Shown here piece after piece: positions 8,351 to 15,368 of a stretch of 28,177 nucleotides of DNA. Both the position numbers and the translations under genes were made by a program. The stretch lies in assembly GCA_958407555.1 (NCBI GenBank), contig CATYJC010000007.1, forward strand, positions 1 through 28,177, in the 5' to 3' direction. The stretch is from an uncultured Collinsella sp. (GTDB lineage Bacteria; Actinomycetota; Coriobacteriia; Coriobacteriales; Coriobacteriaceae). The first letter of the stretch is position 1. Each line of letters starts with the position of its first letter. The notes beneath the pieces are model-generated. The model was given only the letters and a program-made list of their open reading frames with translations. It was not told the origin of the DNA and did not search any database.

Positions 8351-8371
8351 CACATGTCGTGCGGACACGTG
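8351..8371. promoter_or_regulatory. Imperfect palindrome upstream of the helicase gene
   Basis: CACATGTC (8351-8358) and GACACGTG (8364-8371) match as an inverted repeat at seven of eight positions. They lie in the 200-bp divergent gap between the small membrane protein and the helicase. A TGTTAT sequence near 8440 could be a -10 box for the helicase. Both are weak signals. Confidence 0.25.
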
Positions 8372-8476
8372 TGCAAGCTCATGCCAAACTGCCAACCCCA
8401 ATCGTCATACATCTAAAATACGAACGATCGATCTGTTATCCTGGCGCCAACATAGTCTTTCGAAAGGTTTGCCGGG

Positions 8477-11353
8477 ATGACTACGCAGCGACAGATTGAT
8501 ATTGAATTCGACTCGCTTACACGCGAGAACGATTCACCCAAGCTCATCGCCAACTCGAAGGCGACAGGCGGAACACTACTATCCGTTATCAAGGAGCAGC
8601 TCTCAGCCTGCGGCTCTTTTGACTTTTGCGTAGCGTTTGTTGCAGACGGCGGCCTTCAAATCCTGGTCGAGACGTTCCAGGAGCTCAAGCAGCGTGGCAT
8701 TAAGGGCAGGCTGCTCACGTCCACCTATCTCAACTTCAACTCACCCGATGTCTTTCGCAAGCTCCTGGAATACGACAACATGGAAGTTCGCGTATTCCAG
8801 GGTAATTTGCATGCCAAGGGATACATTTTTGATAAGGGCGAAACCAGCACGGTCATCGTCGGCAGCTCGAACATGACGCAGACCGCCCTCACCTGTAATA
8901 AAGAATGGAACGTGCTGTACCAGACCGTTGAAAACAGCCGCCTACTCGGCGAACTGAGGGGCGAGTTCAATTCGTTGTGGAACGACACCTCAACCATTAC
9001 GCTTTCGCGAGAATGGATTGAGAACTATGCCGCATATCGATCGGCACGTCCGTCAAAGCCCAAATCGAAACCGACATTCAGATCTGCGGAAACGCCGGCG
9101 CAGAATGACCTCGAAGAAATCAAGCCCAATAAAATGCAGCAGCGCGCCCTTGAGGCGCTCGGCGTAATCCACCGCAAAGGCGAGACCCGCGCCCTGCTGG
9201 TCTCGGCAACCGGCACCGGCAAGACCTTCCTTTCGGCGTTCGACGTGCTCGCAACTAAACCCCGGCGCGTCCTCTTTCTTGCGCACCGCCGGCGCATTAT
9301 CGACGCCTCCCGCGCAAGCTACGAACGCCTCTTAGGTAGTACCTATACGTTCGATACCTATCAAACTGGCAAGAATATAAGCAATGCTACCTGCGTGTTT
9401 GCCATGTGTTCTTCGGTCGCCAAACATCTGAGCGATTTCCGCCCCGATGAGTTCGACTACATCGTCATCGACGAGGCCCACCGAACGGGATCCCAGGGTT
9501 ACCAATCCATCATGTCGCACTTTGCGCCTCGGTTTTATCTGGGTATGACCGCTACGCCTAATCGCACCGACGGCTATGACGTCTTTGCCCTTTTCAATCA
9601 CGTCATCGCGTTCCAGATCACGCTGCAGGACGCTTTGGCCGAGGAGATGCTAGCCCCCTTCCATTATTTTGGCATTCACGATCTGGAGATTGACGATGAG
9701 ACAATCGAAGATACCGCCCTGTTCGGGCGCTTGACGTCCGATGAGCGCGTGCGTCACATCACCGAGAAAATCGAAGAGTATAGCGTCACCAAAAGCAACC
9801 GCAGGGGCTTAATTTTCTGCAATCGAAACGCCGAGGCAAAAGAGTTGTCATGCAAATTCAACGCTCTCGGATATCGAACGGCTGCGATTAGCGGTCAAGA
9901 TTCCGATGAGGTCCGCGATGCCGCGATCAGCCGACTTGAAGCCGGCGAGCTCGAGTACATTTTCTCGGTCGATATCATGAACGAAGGCGTCGACGTCCCC
10001 TCGCTCAATCAGATCATCATGCTTCGACGCACCGACTCCGCAATCATCTTTATTCAACAGCTCGGACGAGGTTTGCGCCTGAATGATGGCAAGGAATACG
10101 CACTGGTGCTCGACTTTATTGGCAACTACCAGAGCAACTTCTTGGTGCCCATCGCGCTTTCGGGTGACAAGACGTATAACAAAGACCGCCTGCGCCGTCT
10201 TGTCCAAGAGGGCGATTCGGCGATCCCCGGATGCTCGACCGTGAGCTTCGATCGTATTTCTGAGGCACGCATTTACAAGGCCATCGACGGCGGCGATTTC
10301 ACCTCCGTCAGGTTTTTGAAAAACGAATATCTCGACTTGCGCCAAAAACTCGGCAAGATTCCCTCGCTGCTCGAATTTGATCGCAACGGCTCCATCGATC
10401 CGCTGCTTATCTTCAAGAATAGCGGCCTGGGGTCCTACCACGCATTTCTTTCTAAATACGAGCCGGACTACACGGTTCAATTTACCTCTGATCAGACCAA
10501 GATTCTCAAATTTATTTCTCAAAAACTTGCCGCGGGCAAGCGATTCGAAGACCTCTATTTGCTTCAAACGCTCGTCGAAGCCGGACACGAGGGCTACTGG
10601 CATATGCGCGAGGCTGCGCTTAGGAACTACCGCGCACAGCTTAAGGACAGCGCCGTTAGGTCGGCAATCGCAGTCCTTAAGGGCGACTTTGCCACTCCTA
10701 AGGATTTCGTTTCCCTGCTTATTGACGATGGAACCGGACCTCGTCTGACCGAAGCGTTCGCGACCGCCCTGCGCAACGCAGAATTCAAGCGTCAGATTCT
10801 CGAGGTGCTGGATTTTGGTATTGAGCGCAACCGACTCGACTATGCTGAGACGTACGAAAACACAAATTTCGTTCTCAACGCCAAGTACACGTACGAAGAG
10901 GTTTGCCGCTTGATGAACTGGGAAAAGAACATCAACGGCCAAAATCTTGGCGGCTATTTTTACGACGAGAAGACCAATACATTCCCCGTGTTCATTAACT
11001 ATGACAAGGCGCCCGACATTAGTGAGTCAATTCAGTATGAAGACCGCTTTGTTTCGCCGAGCAAGCTCATCGCAATCTCGAAGGGCAACCGCACGCTCAA
11101 CTCCCCCGAGATTCTGCGACTGCAGGCATGGCCGGGAAACGGCCTGAAGACGTATTTGTTTATGCGAAAGAACAAGGACGATAAGGGTGGCAAGGAGTTC
11201 TATTTCTTAGGCGAAATGCATCCGACCGGCGAGTTCGAAGCTATTAAAACTAAGAGCGGCGACAACGCCGTCGAAATCGAATATGAGCTCAATGCGCCCG
11301 TGAGGCAGGACATTTACGAGTTTATGCTCAGCGATTTGAGCGAGGCCGAGTAA
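8477..11353 (+). CDS. PLD-nuclease / SF2 helicase / DUF3427 protein
   Basis: This is a large 958-residue nucleic-acid enzyme. The N-terminal phospholipase-D-like nuclease domain (about 30-170) has one HKD motif, H112-x-K114-x4-D119, followed by GSSN. An SF2 helicase follows, with Walker A SATGTGKT (243-250), DEAH (332-335), TATP (358-361) and motif VI QQLGRGLR (527-534). The last about 350 residues match the DUF3427 type that usually closes this architecture. A single HKD implies dimerisation, as in restriction enzymes of the PLD family. The architecture is known and widespread, and a role in defence or repair is often suspected but not settled. It stands alone on the plus strand with AAAGG before the ATG, and is convergent with a NUDIX gene. 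All motifs are intact. Confidence 0.92.
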   Translation: MTTQRQIDIEFDSLTRENDSPKLIANSKATGGTLLSVIKEQLSACGSFDFCVAFVADGGLQILVETFQELKQRGIKGRLLTSTYLNFNSPDVFRKLLEYDNMEVRVFQGNLHAKGYIFDKGETSTVIVGSSNMTQTALTCNKEWNVLYQTVENSRLLGELRGEFNSLWNDTSTITLSREWIENYAAYRSARPSKPKSKPTFRSAETPAQNDLEEIKPNKMQQRALEALGVIHRKGETRALLVSATGTGKTFLSAFDVLATKPRRVLFLAHRRRIIDASRASYERLLGSTYTFDTYQTGKNISNATCVFAMCSSVAKHLSDFRPDEFDYIVIDEAHRTGSQGYQSIMSHFAPRFYLGMTATPNRTDGYDVFALFNHVIAFQITLQDALAEEMLAPFHYFGIHDLEIDDETIEDTALFGRLTSDERVRHITEKIEEYSVTKSNRRGLIFCNRNAEAKELSCKFNALGYRTAAISGQDSDEVRDAAISRLEAGELEYIFSVDIMNEGVDVPSLNQIIMLRRTDSAIIFIQQLGRGLRLNDGKEYALVLDFIGNYQSNFLVPIALSGDKTYNKDRLRRLVQEGDSAIPGCSTVSFDRISEARIYKAIDGGDFTSVRFLKNEYLDLRQKLGKIPSLLEFDRNGSIDPLLIFKNSGLGSYHAFLSKYEPDYTVQFTSDQTKILKFISQKLAAGKRFEDLYLLQTLVEAGHEGYWHMREAALRNYRAQLKDSAVRSAIAVLKGDFATPKDFVSLLIDDGTGPRLTEAFATALRNAEFKRQILEVLDFGIERNRLDYAETYENTNFVLNAKYTYEEVCRLMNWEKNINGQNLGGYFYDEKTNTFPVFINYDKAPDISESIQYEDRFVSPSKLIAISKGNRTLNSPEILRLQAWPGNGLKTYLFMRKNKDDKGGKEFYFLGEMHPTGEFEAIKTKSGDNAVEIEYELNAPVRQDIYEFMLSDLSEAE

Positions 11354-11361
11354 TAACAAAA

Positions 11362-11394
11362 AAGGAGCGAGTCGCCATATGGCACCCGCTCCTT
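11362..11394. terminator. Shared bidirectional terminator
   Basis: AAGGAGCG (11362-11369) pairs with CGCTCCTT (11387-11394), with an inner GCCATATGGC palindrome in the loop. It lies between the convergent helicase and NUDIX genes. The T run is strongest on the minus strand (TTTTTTGTT), so it mainly serves the NUDIX gene. Confidence 0.8.
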
Positions 11395-11398
11395 CTGT

Positions 11399-11794
11399 CT
11401 ACTTAAGCCCGAGCTTCTTTTCGAGCTCATCGACAACCTTAACGTCCGCCGGAAGCCAATCGACATCCCACAGGTTATTGGTATCAAGCCATTTCATATC
11501 CTCATGAGCGTGCTCTTTGAACTCCCCCGAAAGGATGTTAGCCAGGTAGCACTGCATCGACAGGTGGAACGTCTCATAATCGTGTTCGACCGTGCAAAGA
11601 TAGTCGAGGTTACCGATCGTGACCTCGAGCTCTTCTTGAATCTCGCGCACGATTGCCTGCTCGCCGGTCTCGCCCGGCTCGAGCTTGCCGCCCGGAAATT
11701 CCCAGCCGTCTTTAAACTCGCCATAGCCGCGCTGACAGCTCAGGATTTTTCCGTCCTTCTGAATAACCGCTGCTGCAACATTGATTGATTTCAT
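11399..11794 (-). CDS. NUDIX hydrolase, MutT-like
   Basis: This 131-residue protein has a complete Nudix box: G36, E42, R50-E51 and E54-E55, within GKLEPGETGEQAIVREIQEE. The WEFPGGK lead-in and the overall length fit the MutT / (deoxy)nucleoside triphosphate pyrophosphohydrolase group, which hydrolyses oxidised or non-canonical NTPs to the monophosphate. On the minus strand a GGAGAGGTG site precedes the ATG, and TATACT (rc near 11830) is a fair -10. It is convergent with the PLD-helicase-DUF3427 gene and shares its terminator. The exact substrate cannot be told from sequence. Confidence 0.92.
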   Translation of the reverse strand: MKSINVAAAVIQKDGKILSCQRGYGEFKDGWEFPGGKLEPGETGEQAIVREIQEELEVTIGNLDYLCTVEHDYETFHLSMQCYLANILSGEFKEHAHEDMKWLDTNNLWDVDWLPADVKVVDELEKKLGLK

Positions 11795-11932
11795 AACTAG
11801 TTATCACCTCTCCAGTTGAGCCCAACCAGTATAGGTGATCGACCGCCCGCCATGTCCCAGTCGCCTCAAAACCACCTGCTCGACCAACCCATAACGCTGT
11901 TTTGCACCGGCACCCCATCCCCCGCTATCGAG

Positions 11933-12107
11933 GTCTAATACTTTTCCGCGAAGTGAACGTCTGTTTTTGGACCCCTGAAGCATCCACATTTTTCGGCCGC
12001 AAAATCGCAGGATTCCAGCATCGAAACCGCAGGAAACGGCACCCTCAAAGTGTCGATGCTTCAGGGGTCCGATTCTGCTCGTTCACTTCTCGGGAAAAGT
12101 ATTAGAC
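11933..12107. repeat. 175-bp palindromic intergenic element
   Basis: The left arm (about 11933-11990) reads GTCTAATACTTTTCC... with GAAGTGAACG and GGACCCCTGAAGCATC. The right arm (about 12047-12107) is its near-complete reverse complement, with CGATGCTTCAGGGGTCC, CGTTCACTTC and GGAAAAGTATTAGAC. The arms match over most of 60 bases and enclose about 55 bases of non-paired sequence. No reading frame is convincing. It resembles a MITE or a REP/BIME-like unit, or a long transcribed hairpin. It fills most of the 413-bp gap between the NUDIX and VOC genes. Confidence 0.7.
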
Positions 12108-12151
12108 TTCAGTTTTTTGACTGTCGCAAAAGTCGACCCCTCGGCATAAAT

Positions 12152-12185
12152 AAAGGGATAGGGCCACGCGGCTCTATCCCTTTTT
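12152..12185 (-). terminator. Terminator of the PTS IIB / VOC unit
   Basis: AAAGGGATAG (12152-12161) pairs with CTATCCCTTT, inside a 34-base hairpin with further GGCC/GGCT pairing. T-rich sequence follows on both strands. It lies just past the stop of the minus-strand VOC gene. Confidence 0.75.
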
Positions 12186-12207
12186 GCTAGCTATAGCAGC
12201 TTGTGCG

Positions 12208-12582
12208 CTAGTCGCGGCACAGGTGCACGGCGAAGCCGGCGAACTCGCGCTTAAAGTACACGAGTTTGGTGCCGCCGTCGGGCAGCAGCACGCGCGACCC
12301 CTCGTTAACCTCGAGCCCGCGCTCGGCAAACCACTTCTCGGCCGCATCGATGTCGTTGACGGCAAAGCCAATGTGGCCCTTGGCGCCACGACCGTTCTGC
12401 TTCATGATCTCGACCAGCGAATCGTTAAAGTACGAAACGGGGGTCTCGATGACGGGCAGGCCCATCATCGTCGAGAACAGCTCCGCGATCTCCAGGGCGT
12501 CTGCCGGGTCGGCAGCGTTAATGCCCACATGGGCGACGCGCATGCCGAAGAGCTCGGCTGGATTGGCGTTCTGCTCGTTCAT
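12208..12582 (-). CDS. VOC (glyoxalase/bleomycin-resistance fold) family protein
   Basis: This 124-residue protein has the two-module VOC pattern: VAHVGINAADPADALEIAELF at the start of the first half, GHIGFAVNDIDAAEKWFAERG at the second, and FAVHLCRD at the end. Members are metal-dependent lyases, epimerases, dioxygenases or antibiotic-binding proteins, and the substrate is not evident here. The start at 12582 is only 11 bases after the PTS IIB stop, without a clear ribosome site, so translation is probably coupled. The context hints at a sugar or sugar-phosphate link, which is inference only. Confidence 0.82.
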   Translation of the reverse strand: MNEQNANPAELFGMRVAHVGINAADPADALEIAELFSTMMGLPVIETPVSYFNDSLVEIMKQNGRGAKGHIGFAVNDIDAAEKWFAERGLEVNEGSRVLLPDGGTKLVYFKREFAGFAVHLCRD

Positions 12583-12593
12583 ACAGGCAGCGC

Positions 12594-12881
12594 CTACTGA
12601 GCCATGACGTCGAGGACGGCCTTCTCGGCGGCGACGCGGTTCATGCCGGTCATGAAGGGCACGCCGCTCACGTACGGGCAGGTAAGGCCCTCGGGGGCAA
12701 CGGTGGTGGCGATCAGCAGATCGGCGCCCTCGTCGCAAACGTCCTTGGCCTCGGAGATGGCGCACTGCACGATCTCGTACTTGTCGGCGTAACCGTTGGC
12801 GTCGAGCATGGTGGCGACCTTCTGGGCAACGAGCGTGGAAGTAGCAGCGCCAGCACCGCAAGCCAAAACAATCTTCTTCAT
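12594..12881 (-). CDS. PTS sugar transporter subunit IIB, galactitol type
   Basis: This 95-residue protein is a phosphocarrier that would pass phosphate from IIA to a sugar bound by IIC. The N-terminus MKKIVLACGAGAATS carries the phosphorylated cysteine (Cys8) in the loop typical of lactose/galactitol-type IIB proteins. The length is normal and GGGAG precedes the ATG at 12881. No IIA or IIC gene is next to it; the only partner is the VOC gene 11 bases downstream. It is therefore an orphan IIB that must work with components encoded elsewhere, or serve a regulatory role. Confidence 0.9.
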   Translation of the reverse strand: MKKIVLACGAGAATSTLVAQKVATMLDANGYADKYEIVQCAISEAKDVCDEGADLLIATTVAPEGLTCPYVSGVPFMTGMNRVAAEKAVLDVMAQ

Positions 12882-12983
12882 AGGTAATGTCTCCCTTCGT
12901 GGTTTACTTTAGGTAAGTGTACCGCAGCGAGCGATGGCGCTCGGCCTCGATGCGCTTTTATGCCAGTTTGCTTGCACGCCGCG

Positions 12984-12989
12984 TATAAT
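12984..12989 (+). promoter_or_regulatory. -10 box for the 13045 gene
   Basis: A perfect TATAAT lies 56 bases before the ATG at 13045. No good -35 is found at 17 bp. A small hairpin (GCTCG-CTTTA-CGAGC near 13015-13029) sits in the leader just before the ribosome site. Confidence 0.5.
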
Positions 12990-13044
12990 ACATCTAGTAC
13001 GTGTTGTCATACCGCTCGCTTTACGAGCGACTAAGGACTCTAAT

Positions 13045-13668
13045 ATGCCCGATTCCCGCACACTCTGGACCGCCGTCGTTATCATCTGCATCGCCGTGTC
13101 GGTGTTCTTTAGCGTCAAAAAACGCACCACGTTTAAGCGCCTGCAGCAGCTCATGGCCGCCAAGCAGTGGGACGAGTTCGATTGTTTGCTCGACGGCAAA
13201 CTCACCAGCATGCTGTACCCGCGCTACAACCGCGACTACCTGCGCCTGAACTCCTATCTGCTGCGCGAGGACCACGAGCACGCCAGCGAGATGTTCGACC
13301 TGCTGCTGGGACTCAACCTGCCCAAGATGCAGCGTGTCGACCTGGTCATTAAGGCCTTTAACTACTACGTTGGCCAGGAGGACCGCAAAAAATCCAAGGA
13401 GCTGCTACACGAGATCAAGGGCTTTGAGGGCGGTCAGGCCGAGGCAGTCGCGCACGAGTGCCAGCTGATGTACGACACGATGATCCTCAAGCGCCACAAC
13501 GACATTCCCGAGCTGGAGCGCATGCTCGAGGAGGCCGGCGACGATAAGGTTAAGAGTTGCCGCTTGGAGTACCTGTTAGCCCTGCAGTACAAGAACAAGG
13601 GCGACGAGGCCAAGTTCCAAGAGTTCCTTGAGAAGTCGGGCCAGCACTCGATGGCCGTCAACGCGTAA
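13045..13668 (+). CDS. Membrane-anchored helical-repeat (TPR-like) protein, unknown
   Basis: This 207-residue protein has one N-terminal membrane span (about residues 5-24, LWTAVVIICIAVSVFFSV) followed by a basic stop-transfer stretch (KKRTTFKR). The rest is predicted helical, with repeated 30-40 residue helix pairs that resemble TPR units, for example QWDEFDCLLDGKL, HASEMFDLLLGL and DIPELERMLEEAG. The start at 13045 has AAGGA upstream; the open frame extends 37 codons further back but lacks a site. It lies directly upstream of tRNA-Leu. No function is assigned. Confidence 0.75.
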   Translation: MPDSRTLWTAVVIICIAVSVFFSVKKRTTFKRLQQLMAAKQWDEFDCLLDGKLTSMLYPRYNRDYLRLNSYLLREDHEHASEMFDLLLGLNLPKMQRVDLVIKAFNYYVGQEDRKKSKELLHEIKGFEGGQAEAVAHECQLMYDTMILKRHNDIPELERMLEEAGDDKVKSCRLEYLLALQYKNKGDEAKFQEFLEKSGQHSMAVNA

Positions 13669-13699
13669 CGGACGGCTTGTGCTAGACTTCTAGTCTCAC

Positions 13700-13784
13700 G
13701 GGGGCGTGGCGGAATTGGCATACGCAGGAGACTTAAAATCTCTCGCCGCAAGGATTGTGGGTTCGAGTCCCACCGCCCCTACCA
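13700..13784 (+). tRNA. tRNA-Leu (UAA anticodon)
   Basis: The acceptor stem GGGGGCG pairs with CGCCCCT (first pair G-U). The anticodon stem is GGAGA/TCTCT with loop CTTAAAA, giving anticodon TAA. A long class II variable arm follows. The T arm is GTGGG-TTCGAGT-CCCAC, and the 3' end ACCA is encoded. The length of 85 bases fits leucine. Confidence 0.95.
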
Positions 13785-13797
13785 TGTGATTGCTTAC

Positions 13798-13835
13798 GAG
13801 CCCGTGTCCCGTTGGGATGCGGGCTCGCTTCTTTT
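13798..13835 (+). terminator. Terminator after tRNA-Leu
   Basis: GAGCCCG (13798-13804) pairs with CGGGCTC (13820-13826), followed by GCTTCTTTT. It lies 13 bases beyond the tRNA end. Confidence 0.8.
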
Positions 13836-13852
13836 GAACACCGATGGGGCTC

Positions 13853-13923
13853 TAAGTTGCGGTGGAATAGTTCCTGTTTTGGCAGTTTACCAGCCTATTT
13901 AGGAACTATTCCACCGCAACTTA
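13853..13923. repeat. Perfect 23-bp inverted repeat
   Basis: The arm at 13853-13875 (begins TAAGTTGCGGTGGAATAG) is exactly reverse-complemented at 13901-13923, with 25 bases between. No T run follows on either side, so it is not a standard terminator. It sits between the tRNA-Leu terminator and the repeat array of the first ATPase-DUF4143 gene. It could be a mobile-element end pair, a recombination site or a structured RNA. Confidence 0.7.
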
Positions 13924-13932
13924 GGTTGGTGC

Positions 13933-14031
13933 TCACACATTTTTCAATGGAAAAACGTGGTTGTCTCGCACATTTTTCGATGGTAAAACGTGGCTGTCTC
14001 GCACATTTTCCAAGGGAAATGCGCATATGGC
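13933..14031 (+). repeat. Three direct repeats of 33-bp period upstream of ATPase-DUF4143 gene 1
   Basis: Units begin at 13933, 13966 and 13999 (TCRCACATTTTTC then AATGG or GATGG, AAAACGTGG, TGT). The first two are nearly identical and the third diverges after CACATTTTCC. Units 1 and 2 contain an imperfect dyad CACATTTT / AAAACGTG. Unit 3 contains CATTTTCC-AA-GGGAAATG, matching as a dyad at seven of eight positions. The array ends just before a TATACT box and 32 bases before the proposed ATG. Confidence 0.85.
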
Positions 14032-14033
14032 CT

Positions 14034-14039
14034 TATACT
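14034..14039 (+). promoter_or_regulatory. Putative -10 box for ATPase-DUF4143 gene 1
   Basis: TATACT lies 24 bases before the ATG at 14063, with no consensus -35; the position where it would be falls inside the third repeat. A protein bound to the repeats would therefore overlap RNA polymerase. This is inferred from position only. Confidence 0.4.
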
Positions 14040-14062
14040 ATCCGAAAGGGTTGGGAGGCAAT

Positions 14063-15367
14063 ATGCAGCGACAGCTTATGAGTGAACTTATCGCTTGGAA
14101 ATCAAGGACGAATCGCAAACCTCTCTTGCTTAAGGGGGCCCGCCAGACAGGTAAGACTTGGCTTCTTAACGAATTCGCAAGCCAGCAATATCAAAACGTC
14201 ATTCGTTTTGACTTTATGCTCGAGCCGAGCGCGCGCTCGCTGTTCGATGGGGACCTCGATCCCAACCGCATCATCTCCCAGATAGAACTCCTGCGCGGCC
14301 AAACCGTAACGCCGGCGGACACGCTCATCATTTTCGACGAGATCCAGGAGGCGCCACGCGGCATCACCTCGCTCAAGTACTTCAACGAGCTTGCACCCGA
14401 ATACCACATCGTGGCTGCCGGTTCCTATATGGGCCTCGCGCTCCGACGCGAAAACGAGTCATTTCCCGTCGGTAAAATCGACCAGCTCACCATGCGTCCC
14501 ATGGGGTTTGCCGAGTTCGTTCGCGCCGTCGACGGCGACCCGCTCGCCGACGCCGTCCTTGCCGCAGACATGAACCTTCTGGCAAACGTTACCGAAAAGC
14601 TCGAGCACCTGCTCAAGGAATACCTTGTTGTCGGCGGTATGCCCGAGGTCGTCTCCGTCTTCGCCGCAACCCGCGATTTCACCGAAGCCCGTAGGCTTCA
14701 GCAGCAAATCATCGAGGCTTACGAATCCGATTTTGGCAAACATGCACCCGCCCGCATTGTCGAGCGCATGAGGTTGGTTTGGAAATCCCTTCCCGGCCAG
14801 CTTGCAAAGGAAAACAAAAAGTTCGTCTACGGAGCCCTTCGCCCCGGGGCGCGCGCACGCGATTTCGAAGAGAGCCTCCAGTGGCTCATGGATTACGGAA
14901 TCATTCATAAGGTGCCGCGCGTTTCCGCCCTCAGGGCACCGCTCTCGAGCTACGAGGACCTCTCGGGCTTCAAGCTGTTTTGCATTGACACCGGTATCCT
15001 CGGAGCGCTCTCCAACCTCCCACCGGCCATCGTCCTTAACGGGCCCGCCGTTTTCACTGAATTTAAGGGCTCGCTCACCGAGCAATACGTCGCGCAGGAA
15101 CTCTTGCTGCAAGGCAAAAGTCCCGCGTATTGGTCCTCTACCTCTGGCAATGCCGAAACCGACTTTGCCATCGACCATGCGGGGACCGTTCTTCCGCTTG
15201 AGGTCAAGGCGGCAGAGAACCTTAAAGCGAAGAGTCTGAAAATAGCCTGCGAAAAATTCAAACTCGAGCGTTGCGTGAGGACCTCCCTAGCGGCATATAG
15301 AGACGAGGGCATGCTCGTCAATATTCCGCTTTGGGAGATTGGGCAAATCGACAAACTGACAAAGTAG
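14063..15367 (+). CDS. AAA ATPase with C-terminal DUF4143 nuclease-like domain, copy 1
   Basis: This 434-residue protein belongs to the ATP-binding / DUF4143 family, whose role is unknown. It has Walker A GARQTGKT (25-32), Walker B LIIFDE (88-93), and a region after the AAA core (about 240-300) consistent with a winged helix. The C-terminal domain carries a PD-(D/E)xK-like set: D367 in ETDFAID, then E380 and K382 in PLEVKA. The ATG at 14063 is chosen because GGGAGG lies just upstream; an ATG at 14027 in frame overlaps the repeats. It is preceded by a three-unit 33-bp repeat array. Its stop is one base from the stop of the convergent ABC transporter gene. It is a distant paralogue of the gene at 24560. 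Confidence 0.9.
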   Translation: MQRQLMSELIAWKSRTNRKPLLLKGARQTGKTWLLNEFASQQYQNVIRFDFMLEPSARSLFDGDLDPNRIISQIELLRGQTVTPADTLIIFDEIQEAPRGITSLKYFNELAPEYHIVAAGSYMGLALRRENESFPVGKIDQLTMRPMGFAEFVRAVDGDPLADAVLAADMNLLANVTEKLEHLLKEYLVVGGMPEVVSVFAATRDFTEARRLQQQIIEAYESDFGKHAPARIVERMRLVWKSLPGQLAKENKKFVYGALRPGARARDFEESLQWLMDYGIIHKVPRVSALRAPLSSYEDLSGFKLFCIDTGILGALSNLPPAIVLNGPAVFTEFKGSLTEQYVAQELLLQGKSPAYWSSTSGNAETDFAIDHAGTVLPLEVKAAENLKAKSLKIACEKFKLERCVRTSLAAYRDEGMLVNIPLWEIGQIDKLTK

Positions 15368-15368
15368 T

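Noticed and set aside
9848..10942. 364-codon open frame on the minus strand inside the helicase gene
   Set aside because: The plus-strand helicase is continuous with all motifs; the antisense frame has no recognisable domain or ribosome site.
13933..14031. CRISPR array
   Set aside because: Only three units at a fixed 33-bp period, no 30-40 bp variable spacers between conserved repeats, and no cas genes. The same holds at 24464-24562.
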